DNA of 47,154 nucleotides from Budvicia aquatica DSM 5075 = ATCC 35567 (GTDB lineage: Bacteria; Pseudomonadota; Gammaproteobacteria; Enterobacterales; Enterobacteriaceae), in NCBI RefSeq assembly GCF_000427805.1, contig NZ_ATYS01000042.1, positions 181 to 47,334 of the forward strand, written 5' to 3'. The position numbers were made by a program, and so were the translations under genes. Below are positions 39,517 through 47,154 of this stretch, piece after piece (position 1 is the stretch's first letter; the number at the start of each line of letters is the position of its first letter). The notes under the pieces are model-generated. The model did not search any database. It was not told the DNA's origin and worked only from the letters and a program-made list of their open reading frames with translations.

Positions 39517-39924
39517 TTAGTTGCCTAGCGCTGAGGAGGCATTTTTATTTTCAATTAGCTCAATTTTATAGCCGTCAGGATCTTCAACAAATGCAATAAT
39601 TGTCGTTCCACCTTTTACCGGGCCAGCTTCTCTGGTGATTTTTCCACCGGCAGCACGAATTTGTTCACAGGTCTGCGCAACGTTATCGACGCCCAGTGCA
39701 ATATGGCCGAAGGCCGTCCCCATATCGTAGCTATCAACACCCCAATTATAGGTCAGTTCAATTACCGCCCCTTGGCTTTCATCGCTGTAGCCAACAAATG
39801 CCAAAGAGTATTTATATTCAGTGTTTTCGCTGCTACGGAGCAGGCGCATGCCGAGTACTTGAGTATAGAAATCAATCGAGCGCTGTAAGTTGCCAACGCG
39901 CAGCATGGTATGAAGTAAACGCAT
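39517..39924 (-). CDS. gloA: Lactoylglutathione lyase (glyoxalase I)
   Basis: Converts the glutathione-methylglyoxal adduct to S-lactoylglutathione. 135 aa from the ATG at 39924, which gives the family start [13 protein letters not shown] after GAGGATAACAAC; an upstream ATG at 39948 would add 8 atypical residues. Metal ligands: His5, Glu in [10 protein letters not shown], His in FGHIALGV and Glu in YKIELIE. Confidence 0.96.
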   Translation of the reverse strand: MRLLHTMLRVGNLQRSIDFYTQVLGMRLLRSSENTEYKYSLAFVGYSDESQGAVIELTYNWGVDSYDMGTAFGHIALGVDNVAQTCEQIRAAGGKITREAGPVKGGTTIIAFVEDPDGYKIELIENKNASSALGN

Positions 39925-40223
39925 GTTGTTATCCTCTTTTTTCGTCAAGTCGAAAGGTTAAAGTCAATGTGTTAAATTTATGTTTCACTAAGTTGGCGAA
40001 ACCGCATCATTGTGCAAGTGGAGAAAGTATACCCTGATATTCCTAACAGGTTGAAGTTTTCTGTTTATCTTGTTTAAAGTGAAGTAGGTAGAATTAATAA
40101 AACGTATCGCAAATGAGAATAGGTTGAATAAAGCCTTGCATTTTGTTGTGCTTCAATCTATTACATATTAATAACAATGTCAGCCAGAGCTTGATTAAAC
40201 TGATTAGGATCTTGGGTGTTATC

Positions 40224-40463
40224 ATGCCACAGCAGCTTGAATTTTTTGATATTCCATCCCCTTGTCGGGGTGTTTGTCAAAGCGATATACGAGGGTATTG
40301 CCTCGGATGCCTAAGAAGCAGGGATGAGCGTTTCCAGTGGATGAAAATGAGTGATATGCAGAAGCGAGAAGTTCTCCGACTATGTCACCAGCGTCGACTG
40401 ATTCGTAATAGACGCGCGGTAGAGAAAGACCAAGCGGACCCACAGCAAGACTCATTATTTTAA
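40224..40463 (+). CDS. ydhL: DUF1289-family protein YdhL
   Basis: A 79-aa cysteine-rich protein. Conserved Cys in SPCRGVCQSD and GYCLGCLRSRDE, plus WMKMSDMQKREVLRLC, define the DUF1289 family; the function is unknown and a small metal site is likely. The start is set at the ATG at 40224 (MPQQLEFFDIPSPC); an upstream in-frame ATG at 40143 would add an atypical leader. It neighbours gloA as in E. coli. Confidence 0.85.
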   Translation: MPQQLEFFDIPSPCRGVCQSDIRGYCLGCLRSRDERFQWMKMSDMQKREVLRLCHQRRLIRNRRAVEKDQADPQQDSLF

Positions 40464-40628
40464 ATCGGCTTGATTATCAACATATTCGTTGATAATTATT
40501 TATAGTTACTTTGTGTGCGCTCGATCGACTATGTTCAATTTCCTTTATTTCAATTACTGTATTTATTTTATATTTACAGCATAATAACCACGCTTAAATG
40601 AGTAAGCACTTTTAAAAAAGGATGAACA

Positions 40629-41150
40629 ATGAAACGTTATTTAACCGCTTTGGCAGCTCTGGTTGCTTGTGCTGGTGTTCAGGCTGCAACAATTGAAGTT
40701 CCTGTTAATAGTGTTTCCGCTGAGGGAATCGGTCAGTCAATCGGTAATATCACCATCAGTGAAACTGAATATGGTCTGCTGTTCACACCAAATCTTAAAG
40801 AATTACCTGCAGGCGTTCATGGATTTCATGTACATGAAAAGGCCAGCTGTGAGCCCGCAACGAAAGATGGTAAAGCGGGTGCAGCATTAGCCGCCGGTGG
40901 CCATTTTGATCCAGAAAATACCGGTAAGCATTTGGGCCCTTACGCGAGCGGTCATTTAGGTGACTTACCTGCTATTTATGTAGCAGTAGATGGCACCGCA
41001 ACAACGCCAGTATTGGCCCCCCGTTTAAAAACAATCGATCAAGTTAAAAACCATGCATTAATGGTTCATGCTGGTGGTGATAACCATTCAGATCATCCTC
41101 TGCCGTTGGGCGGTGGTGGTGCGAGAACTGGCTGTGGTGTCATTAAGTAA
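40629..41150 (+). CDS. sodC: Periplasmic Cu,Zn superoxide dismutase
   Basis: A 173-aa secreted enzyme with signal peptide [20 protein letters not shown]. Metal ligands: [11 protein letters not shown] (His/His/Cys), [23 protein letters not shown] and the final His in [12 protein letters not shown]. Cys in KASC and [10 protein letters not shown] form the conserved disulphide. It protects the envelope from superoxide. A terminator follows. Confidence 0.96.
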   Translation: MKRYLTALAALVACAGVQAATIEVPVNSVSAEGIGQSIGNITISETEYGLLFTPNLKELPAGVHGFHVHEKASCEPATKDGKAGAALAAGGHFDPENTGKHLGPYASGHLGDLPAIYVAVDGTATTPVLAPRLKTIDQVKNHALMVHAGGDNHSDHPLPLGGGGARTGCGVIK

Positions 41151-41202
41151 TATCTGATTATTTCTAACACACATTACTCTTTATGACGTATTGATGTGCA
41201 AG

Positions 41203-41236
41203 TGCCACCTCTTTTAGGTGGCACTTTATTTTAAAA
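41203..41236 (+). terminator. Terminator after sodC
   Basis: AAGTGCCACCT-CTTTT-AGGTGGCACTT followed by TATTTT: an 11-bp stem about 50 nt past the stop. The rest of the gap up to slyA (41502) is AT-rich and shows no gene. Confidence 0.85.
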
Positions 41237-41501
41237 AATGATTATTTAACATTAATATAATAATTAATTTCAATTTAATTAATATGTTAATGTAGGCGTT
41301 TATCTCGTTGAAAATAGGTAGAAAATGAATTGTTTCACATGTGAAAAGTTAGCTTGGTAGGCATTAGCGATGGTTAATATCTTATTGATTAGAATTTAAT
41401 GTTTTAATTATTAGCATTTTTATAGAAAAAAAAGTCATAATTGAATCTGAATTATTTCACACACACTATTATCCATAGTTTACTTATTCTTAGGTTATTA
41501 T

Positions 41502-41945
41502 ATGAATTCTAAAATCGAATATACGTTAGGCGCAGATATAGCAAAATTGGTCCGCAGCTGGCGCAGCATTATTGATCTTCGCCTTAAGCCTATTGGTTTA
41601 ACGCAAACGCATTGGATTACGCTTTACTATTTAAATACGCTGCCACCGAATCAATCTCAAATTCAGCTCGCCAAAGCGATTGGAATTGAGCAGCCTTCAT
41701 TAGTGCGTACCCTTGATCAATTAGAGCACAGAGGGTTAGTGCGCAGAGATCCTTGTCCATGCGATCGTCGTGCTAAGCAAATTAATCTGACGGATGAAGC
41801 TAAGCCGGTATTAATTGAAGTCAATGACGTTGTTGAAAGTGTGAAAGAGAGTGTCCTCGCGGGTGTCAGCGAAGATCAGCTGGAAACTTTCATTAATGTG
41901 ATTAAAGCATTCGAACAAAATATCGCTGCCATGGTGAGTAAATAG
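41502..41945 (+). CDS. slyA: MarR-family transcriptional regulator SlyA
   Basis: A 147-aa winged-helix dimer that antagonises H-NS at many envelope and virulence genes. The core KLVRSWRSIIDLRLKPIGLTQTHW and IQLAKAIGIEQPSLVRTLDQ match SlyA closely. The wing contains CDRRAKQINLT. The C-terminal helix is acidic/hydrophobic. The long AT-rich upstream gap suits an H-NS/SlyA-controlled promoter, though no site was identified. Confidence 0.94.
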   Translation: MNSKIEYTLGADIAKLVRSWRSIIDLRLKPIGLTQTHWITLYYLNTLPPNQSQIQLAKAIGIEQPSLVRTLDQLEHRGLVRRDPCPCDRRAKQINLTDEAKPVLIEVNDVVESVKESVLAGVSEDQLETFINVIKAFEQNIAAMVSK

Positions 41946-42169
41946 TTTGGTCATTAGATAAATGTTTTTTGAATGTGCATATACATTTGATATTAAATGA
42001 TAAAATCTTTTTTCCGTGTAGGGAGTTACGGCTAAAAATATGATGATATCAGCACTGACTTTATTGCCAGTACGGTTTTTCTGTGGCAATTGGCCTAGAT
42101 TTTGATTTAATACCTATCTAATTATCTGATTCTTTCAGAGCAATAAGCATAGATAGAAAGGCATTAATC

Positions 42170-43273
42170 ATGATATCTGGTCAATATATCGGTGTTATGT
42201 CCGGAACCAGTTTAGATGGTGTTGATGTCGCCTTGGTTGACATCAACCCGTCATCGGTTATCCAAAAAGCAAGTTATTCCCATCCTATGCCCTCTGACAT
42301 AAAGCAGGATATTCTTGCCGTATGTCAGGGGCAGCTAACCACACTTTCTCAAATTGGCCAATTAGATCTTCGCTTAGGTATATTGTTTGCCGAGGCGGTG
42401 CTGGGCTTATTGCAGCAACATCAAATTAATCCTTCCGATATTCTAGCGATTGGTAACCATGGGCAGACTGTCTGGCATCAGCCGCAAGGACAGTACCCGT
42501 TTACCATGCAGCTCGGTGACAACAATCGTGTTGCCGCGATGACCCAAATTAAAACCGTCGGCGACTTTCGCCGAAAAGATATGGCGTTTGGCGGGCAGGG
42601 TGCGCCATTAGTTCCTGCGTTCCACCAGGCCTTGCTTGCTGTGCCTGACGAACGCCGGATGATATTGAATATTGGCGGAATTGCTAATTTGTCATTGTTA
42701 ATCCCGGGGACGGATGTCAGTGGATTTGATACCGGTCCCGGCAATATGTTGATGGATGCCTGGATTCAAAAACATCAGCAACAAGGCTTTGATCGGGATG
42801 CTATATGGGCTCGCCAAGGAAATATCAATTTCCCACTGCTGTCAGCTATGCTATCCGATCCCTATTTTCAGTTAGCCGCGCCTAAAAGTACCGGACGGGA
42901 ACACTTTAATTTGAAATGGATAAATCAATTTATTGAAGAGTTCCCTCATATCGCTCCTCAGGATGTTCAGGCCACATTAGCTGAGCTCACCGCCGTGAGT
43001 ATTGCCAATCATATTCGTGATGCCGGTGGTTGCGATCGATTGCTGGTCTGCGGAGGTGGGGGACGTAATCCACTATTAATGGAACGCCTTTCCCGATTAC
43101 TTCCTGAGACCCTGGTTGGCTTAACGGATAGCTACGGTATTAGTGGTGATGATATGGAAGCGATTGCTTTTGCTTGGCTGGCCGCCAGAACGATCGCTGG
43201 CCTGCCGGGGAATATACCTTCTGTAACAGGAGCTTCCAAGCTTACGGTTCTTGGGGCTGTTTACTCTCCCTAA
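42170..43273 (+). CDS. anmK: Anhydro-N-acetylmuramic acid kinase
   Basis: Phosphorylates and opens 1,6-anhydro-MurNAc during peptidoglycan recycling. 367 aa ASKHA-fold kinase: [16 protein letters not shown] (phosphate 1 loop), [11 protein letters not shown], the [12 protein letters not shown] active-site region, [22 protein letters not shown] and [11 protein letters not shown]. It is followed by mliC and pdxH, as in E. coli. Confidence 0.97.
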   Translation: MISGQYIGVMSGTSLDGVDVALVDINPSSVIQKASYSHPMPSDIKQDILAVCQGQLTTLSQIGQLDLRLGILFAEAVLGLLQQHQINPSDILAIGNHGQTVWHQPQGQYPFTMQLGDNNRVAAMTQIKTVGDFRRKDMAFGGQGAPLVPAFHQALLAVPDERRMILNIGGIANLSLLIPGTDVSGFDTGPGNMLMDAWIQKHQQQGFDRDAIWARQGNINFPLLSAMLSDPYFQLAAPKSTGREHFNLKWINQFIEEFPHIAPQDVQATLAELTAVSIANHIRDAGGCDRLLVCGGGGRNPLLMERLSRLLPETLVGLTDSYGISGDDMEAIAFAWLAARTIAGLPGNIPSVTGASKLTVLGAVYSP

Positions 43274-43340
43274 ATGAAAATACTGAGATAATATTCCGTA
43301 TGCTATACTTAACGTACGATAATCCACGTTAGGAGTGAAT

Positions 43341-43652
43341 ATGAAAAAGCTAATGTTAGGTTTAGCGCTGGTTACATTAGTCGGTTGTAATGCGGCTAAG
43401 ACAGAGAAAACAACGACGGAAACTTTGATATATTACCAATGTGGGAATCAACCGCTAGATATTAGATTAGATAAAGAAGCACAACAGGTTAGCGTTATTA
43501 TCGACGGGAATGAACAACATCTTCGCCAAGTGGTTTCCGCCTCCGGAGCCCAATATAGCAATGCTTATTATACCTTCTGGTCTAAAGGTGATAGCGCTAT
43601 GATTCTACGTGGCACTACGATTATTCTTAATGACTGTAAATTAGTCCCTTAA
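43341..43652 (+). CDS. mliC: MliC-like membrane-bound lysozyme inhibitor lipoprotein
   Basis: A 103-aa lipoprotein. The start is set at the ATG 43341 (MKKLMLGLALVTLVGCN) with AGGAG 5 nt upstream; a GTG at 43335 overlaps the ribosome site. Lipobox LVGC gives a lipidated Cys. The mature part has the MliC/C-type inhibitor pattern YYQCGNQPLDIRL, YSNAYYTFWSKGDSAMI and a final DCKLV; two Cys probably form a disulphide. It sits between anmK and pdxH. Confidence 0.85.
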   Translation: MKKLMLGLALVTLVGCNAAKTEKTTTETLIYYQCGNQPLDIRLDKEAQQVSVIIDGNEQHLRQVVSASGAQYSNAYYTFWSKGDSAMILRGTTIILNDCKLVP

Positions 43653-43751
43653 CAGATCATTTTTTCTCTACTTACTGCGTCAGAGCGTTTGAAATCCTGA
43701 CGTAGTAAGTGCAAGATAAGGCAAAATTAGATTTCAATAGGTTTTCTGGTT

Positions 43752-44405
43752 ATGCCAAATCAGTCCAGCAGTGATATTGCCGACCTGCGGCGAGAATATA
43801 CTCAAGGCGGTTTACGTCGGAAAGATTTACCTGAAGATCCGTTAGCCTTATTTGAACTTTGGCTAAAGCAAGCCTGTAATGCTCAAATCCCCGATCCTAC
43901 AGCGATGTCTGTTGCTACTGTTGATGAACAGGGGCGACCATATCAACGTATTGTTTTATTAAAACATTATGATGAGAAAGGCTTCGTCTTTTATACCAAT
44001 CTTGGTAGCAGGAAAGCTCAGCACATCAGTCATAACAATAATGTGAGCCTATTGTTTCCATGGCACGTCTTTGATCGTCAGGTCATTGTTTCCGGTAAAG
44101 CGGAGCGGATGTCATCAATGGAGGTCGTTAAATACTTCCATTCTCGTCCGAAAGACAGTCAGATTGCAGCCTGGGTCTCCCAGCAATCTTCGCGTATTTC
44201 AACTCGCGGCGTGCTTGAAAGTAAATTCCTTGAGCTAAAACAAAAATTTTTACAGGGTGAAGTCCCGTTACCCAGCTTTTGGGGGGGATTTCGCGTCAGT
44301 ATCGACGCGATAGAATTTTGGCAAGGCGGGGTAAACCGCTTGCATGACCGATTTATCTATCAGCGAACAGAAAATAACTGGAATATTGACCGTTTGGCGC
44401 CTTAA
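43752..44405 (+). CDS. pdxH: Pyridoxamine/pyridoxine 5'-phosphate oxidase
   Basis: FMN enzyme that makes pyridoxal 5'-phosphate from PNP or PMP. 217 aa (E. coli 218). Motifs: [30 protein letters not shown] (FMN/PLP contacts), [35 protein letters not shown] and the C-terminal [15 protein letters not shown]. It clusters with pdxY, the PLP salvage kinase. Confidence 0.97.
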   Translation: MPNQSSSDIADLRREYTQGGLRRKDLPEDPLALFELWLKQACNAQIPDPTAMSVATVDEQGRPYQRIVLLKHYDEKGFVFYTNLGSRKAQHISHNNNVSLLFPWHVFDRQVIVSGKAERMSSMEVVKYFHSRPKDSQIAAWVSQQSSRISTRGVLESKFLELKQKFLQGEVPLPSFWGGFRVSIDAIEFWQGGVNRLHDRFIYQRTENNWNIDRLAP

Positions 44406-44524
44406 TCCCTAGCCATTAGCTTAAGTGACGTTTATTCTATCCAGTCCAATAAAAACGATTTACATCATCGCGATAGTTACAATTGAAAAGATATCGCAAT
44501 TTATAACAACGGAGTTATGTATCG

Positions 44525-45796
44525 ATGGCGAACAACCTGATTAAACAATTGCAAGAGCGTGGGCTGGTAGCCCAGGTGACGGATGAAGACGGGCTATCAG
44601 AAAGATTGGCTCAAGGGCCAATTGCACTGTATTGCGGCTTCGATCCTACCGCAGACAGCTTGCATTTGGGCCATTTGGTTCCGTTATTATGCTTAAAGCG
44701 TTTTCAGCTTGCAGGTCATAAGCCTGTCGCCTTGGTTGGTGGCGCAACCGGGCTTATTGGTGACCCAAGTTTTAAAGCGGCTGAACGTAAACTGAACACG
44801 GAAGATACGGTTGGCGACTGGGTTGAAAAGATCCGTCAGCAGGTTTCTCCATTCCTTGATTTTGACTGTGGCAGCAACAGTGCCAGAATGGCCAATAATT
44901 ACGATTGGTTTGGCGGAATGAAAGTTCTGACGTTCTTACGTGATATAGGTAAACATTTCTCTGTTAATGCGATGATCAATAAAGAAGCGGTGAAGCAGCG
45001 CCTTAATCGCGATGACAGTGGTATTTCCTTTACGGAATTCTCATATAACCTGCTACAGGCTTATGATTTTGCGTGTTTAAATGAAGAACACGGCGTTGAG
45101 CTACAAATTGGTGGCTCCGATCAGTGGGGGAATATTACATCCGGTATCGATCTGACCCGTCGTTTACATCAGAATCAGGTTTACGGTTTTACGGTTCCGC
45201 TAATCACTAAGTCTGACGGCACTAAGTTTGGTAAAACTGAAGGCGGAGCAATTTGGTTAGATCCGAAGAAAACCAGCCCGTATAAGTTTTATCAGTTCTG
45301 GATCAATACTGCTGATGCTGACGTTTACCGCTTCTTAAAGTTCTTCACATTTATGTCCATTGAAGAGATTAATGCACTGGAAGAAGAAGACAAGAATAGC
45401 GGTAAAGCACCACGAGCTCAGTATGTATTAGCTGAAAACGTTACACGTTTAGTTCATGGCGATGCCGGTTTAGACGCGGCTAAGCGTATTACTCAAAGCC
45501 TGTTCTCCGGTGAGCTTAATGATATCACTGAAGATGACTTTGCTCAGTTGGCCCAAGACGGTATGCCAGCAATTGAACTTGAGTCAGGCGCTGATTTACA
45601 GCAGGCGTTGGTTGATTCTGAACTGGTACCTTCCCGTGGTCAGGCGAGAACCATGATCGGTTCTAACGCTGTTACTATTAACGGTGAAAAGCAGTCAAAT
45701 CCTGAGTACGTTTTTGCTGATAGCGATCGTTTATTTGGTCGTTACTCGCTGTTACGTCGGGGTAAAAAACATTATTGCCTGATTTCTTGGAAATAA
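44525..45796 (+). CDS. tyrS: Tyrosyl-tRNA synthetase
   Basis: Class I aminoacyl-tRNA synthetase, 423 aa. [15 protein letters not shown] carries the HIGH-type motif; [11 protein letters not shown] and GGSDQWGNI bind tyrosine; KFGKT is the KMSKS-type loop. The C-terminal S4-like domain (about 355-423, [19 protein letters not shown]) binds tRNA-Tyr. The ATG lies 119 nt after pdxH behind GGAGTTATGTATCG. Confidence 0.98.
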   Translation: MANNLIKQLQERGLVAQVTDEDGLSERLAQGPIALYCGFDPTADSLHLGHLVPLLCLKRFQLAGHKPVALVGGATGLIGDPSFKAAERKLNTEDTVGDWVEKIRQQVSPFLDFDCGSNSARMANNYDWFGGMKVLTFLRDIGKHFSVNAMINKEAVKQRLNRDDSGISFTEFSYNLLQAYDFACLNEEHGVELQIGGSDQWGNITSGIDLTRRLHQNQVYGFTVPLITKSDGTKFGKTEGGAIWLDPKKTSPYKFYQFWINTADADVYRFLKFFTFMSIEEINALEEEDKNSGKAPRAQYVLAENVTRLVHGDAGLDAAKRITQSLFSGELNDITEDDFAQLAQDGMPAIELESGADLQQALVDSELVPSRGQARTMIGSNAVTINGEKQSNPEYVFADSDRLFGRYSLLRRGKKHYCLISWK

Positions 45797-45810
45797 ATTA
45801 CACTATTAAT

Positions 45811-45837
45811 TCGGTCGCAGCAGCGGCCGATTTTTTT
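45811..45837 (+). terminator. Terminator after tyrS
   Basis: TCGGTCGC-AGCA-GCGGCCGA, 8 bp with one wobble, followed by TTTTTTT. Confidence 0.9.
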
Positions 45838-45915
45838 GGCTTACAGATAGCGTAACTCTCCTTATTTCTGACACAATGTCTCCAAGGCGTTTTAATATCT
45901 AGGGATAATTCTAAA

Positions 45916-46776
45916 ATGAAAAATATTTTATCCATTCAATCTCACGTGGTTTATGGTCATGCGGGGAACAGTGCTGCGGAATTTCCGATGCGCAGAATGG
46001 GTGTTAATGTCTGGCCGTTGAATACCGTTCAATTTTCAAACCATACTCAATACCGTCAATGGGAAGGCTGTGTTATGCCAGCCAGCCACTTAACTGACAT
46101 CGTGCGCGGCATTGGTGAGATTAATCAGTTAGTGCGCTGTGATGCGGTATTAAGTGGCTATATCGGTTCTCCTGAGCAAGGGAAAAATATTCTTGATGCG
46201 GTTGCTCAGGTAAAAGCGGCTAATCCATCTGCATGGTATTTTTGCGATCCTGTGATGGGACATCCCGAAAAAGGCTGTATTGTTGCGCCGGGCGTTGCAG
46301 AGTTTTTCTGTAAAGAAGCATTGCCGGTTAGCGATATGATGGCGCCAAATTTACTGGAATTAGAACAACTATCCGGTAAAACACTGACCACGGTAGATGA
46401 GGTTATTACCGCGGCCCGTGACTTGTGTAAACAAGGGCCAAAAGTCATTTTAGTCAAACATCTTAGCCGGGCAGGGTATCAGGCTAACGCGTTTGAAATG
46501 GCTTTAGTTACTCTCGATGAAGCCTGGCATATTAGCCGGCCGTTAGTCGATTTTGGGCCACGTCAGCCTGTCGGCGTTGGTGATATCACCAGTGGGTTAC
46601 TGTTAGTCGATTTATTACTTAACAAGCCATTGCCTGAGGCATTAGAACACGTCACGGCGGCGGTGTATGAAATTATGCTCGAAACTCAGCGTCGCGGAGA
46701 GTACGAGCTACAAATCGTGGCAGCGCAGGATAAGATTGTTAATCCAGAGCATCATTTCAAGGCGATAAAGCTGTAG
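45916..46776 (+). CDS. pdxY: Pyridoxal kinase PdxY
   Basis: Salvage kinase for pyridoxal, 286 aa, ribokinase-like. It starts [20 protein letters not shown]. It has [32 protein letters not shown] and the anion-hole motif [11 protein letters not shown] (catalytic Asp). The order pdxH-tyrS-pdxY matches E. coli and groups B6 metabolism. Confidence 0.97.
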   Translation: MKNILSIQSHVVYGHAGNSAAEFPMRRMGVNVWPLNTVQFSNHTQYRQWEGCVMPASHLTDIVRGIGEINQLVRCDAVLSGYIGSPEQGKNILDAVAQVKAANPSAWYFCDPVMGHPEKGCIVAPGVAEFFCKEALPVSDMMAPNLLELEQLSGKTLTTVDEVITAARDLCKQGPKVILVKHLSRAGYQANAFEMALVTLDEAWHISRPLVDFGPRQPVGVGDITSGLLLVDLLLNKPLPEALEHVTAAVYEIMLETQRRGEYELQIVAAQDKIVNPEHHFKAIKL

Positions 46777-46802
46777 TTTGTTGATGTTTTCTGCGTAAGA
46801 AA

Positions 46803-46822
46803 AACGGGCCTTAAGGCCCGTT
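46803..46822 (+). terminator. pdxY terminator hairpin lacking its U-tract
   Basis: AACGGGCC-TTAA-GGCCCGTT is a perfect 8-bp stem 26 nt after pdxY, preceded by AAGAAA. The expected T-run is replaced by CAGATTGCTGAC, which probably belongs to the adjoining insertion sequence. Confidence 0.6.
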
Positions 46823-47154
46823 CAGATTGCTGACGAACCCCATGTTTTTACGTGGGGTTCGTTCTTTCTAGCGACCGAAGGTCGCGATCGCGATATTTTT
46901 TTGCCTACATTCATTTTGTCTGTTTAGAGCCCTTGATAGCTTCATTATCAGTTGTAACCTCATCCAGGACTGCTTATAAAGCCAAAAAAGCGCCACCATC
47001 AGCGCTATCTTCTTCATATTCTGCGCTGCAGCCGCCAGAAGACACTGCATCTGCACTTTCATTAGTCCACGGAACCGGGCATAACGGTGACCATGATGTT
47101 GTTTTGCATCCGCGAAGCTGCGTTCTACTGTTTCCTTGCGCCGTTCATATATCT
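46823..47154 (-). mobile_element. IS1182-like insertion sequence, transposase 3' end (partial)
   Basis: The element enters from the right edge. It contains the transposase tail (46868-47152, minus strand). Beyond the transposase stop is a 9-bp hairpin, CGAACCCCA (46835-46843) with TGGGGTTCG (46853-46861), before the presumed end at about 46823. The exact boundary is inferred from where the pdxY terminator is cut short. The other end and the target duplication are outside the window. Confidence 0.7.
46868..47152 (-). CDS. IS1182-family transposase, C-terminal part
   Basis: The partial frame open at the window edge reads IYERRKETVERSFADAKQ, then HHGHRYARFRGL, then KVQMQCLLAAAAQNMKKIAL, ending at a stop at 46870-46868. 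The stretch RRKETVERSFADAK, HGxRYARFRG and QxxLxAAAQNxKK is characteristic of the C-terminal DDE region (catalytic Glu in VERSF) of IS1182-like transposases. No stop or frameshift is seen in the visible part. Confidence 0.85.
   Translation of the reverse strand: MYERRKETVERSFADAKQHHGHRYARFRGLMKVQMQCLLAAAAQNMKKIALMVALFWLYKQSWMRLQLIMKLSRALNRQNECRQKNIAIATFGR

Noticed and set aside
46835..46861. Hairpin CGAACCCCA...TGGGGTTCG as the native pdxY terminator
   Set aside because: It lies on the IS side of the first hairpin, next to the transposase stop, and is better explained as part of the insertion sequence end.

Overview
The window is chromosomal DNA of a gammaproteobacterium of the order Enterobacterales. 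Nearly every backbone gene reads as a close relative of its Escherichia coli counterpart (PhoB/PhoR, the Trp enzymes, RNase E, the FabH-D-G-AcpP-FabF block, SodB, SlyA, PdxH/TyrS/PdxY). Several arrangements differ from E. coli: trpG and trpD are separate genes, the trp operon lies between phoR and dbpA, and pabC is missing between fabF and mltG. This points to a lineage outside Enterobacteriaceae proper, perhaps a Budvicia/Pragia/Limnobaculum-like group. The family guess is inference only.

Layout. 1-2520 is an AT-rich accessory stretch. It opens with the 3' end of an IS50-like (IS4 family) transposase and its inside terminal repeat, followed by about four 93-bp tandem repeats that each carry a perfect or near-perfect hairpin. 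An IprA/YaiV-like regulator and a short IS1 InsA-like zinc-ribbon ORF follow. 2523-7486 is sbcDC (minus strand), divergent from phoBR (7858-9861), which has a recognisable Pho box. 9862-10351 holds an inverted-repeat element, a hexanucleotide repeat and the trp terminator. 10352-17220 is the complete trp operon trpEGDC(F)BA on the minus strand, with an E. coli-like promoter/operator, a leader peptide with tandem Trp codons and an attenuator. 17410-19320 holds dbpA and a small ABM-type monooxygenase.

19388-23150 is rne with a long leader and a good promoter. Then come rluC, maf-2 (yceF) and the lipid/ribosome cluster yceD-rpmF-plsX-fabH-fabD-fabG-acpP-fabF, followed by mltG-tmk-holB-ycfH. 35373-37207 is an accessory RNA-repair cassette: an RNA ligase gene broken by a single in-frame amber codon, followed by an intact HD-Pnk end-healing enzyme. 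37277-46776 holds sodB, grxD, rnt, gloA, ydhL, sodC, slyA, anmK, mliC, pdxH, tyrS and pdxY. The window ends inside an IS1182-like element whose insertion appears to have removed the U-tract of the pdxY terminator.

The most interesting items are the amber-interrupted RNA ligase next to an intact HD-Pnk, the hairpin tandem array next to an IS50-like end and related in sequence to an inverted-repeat element 10 kb away, an orphan terminator in the sodB/grxD intergenic region, and two genes (rluC, yceD) whose predicted promoters leave almost no 5' leader. I see no tRNA, rRNA, CRISPR array or prophage. All calls come from reading the sequence; no database search was run.
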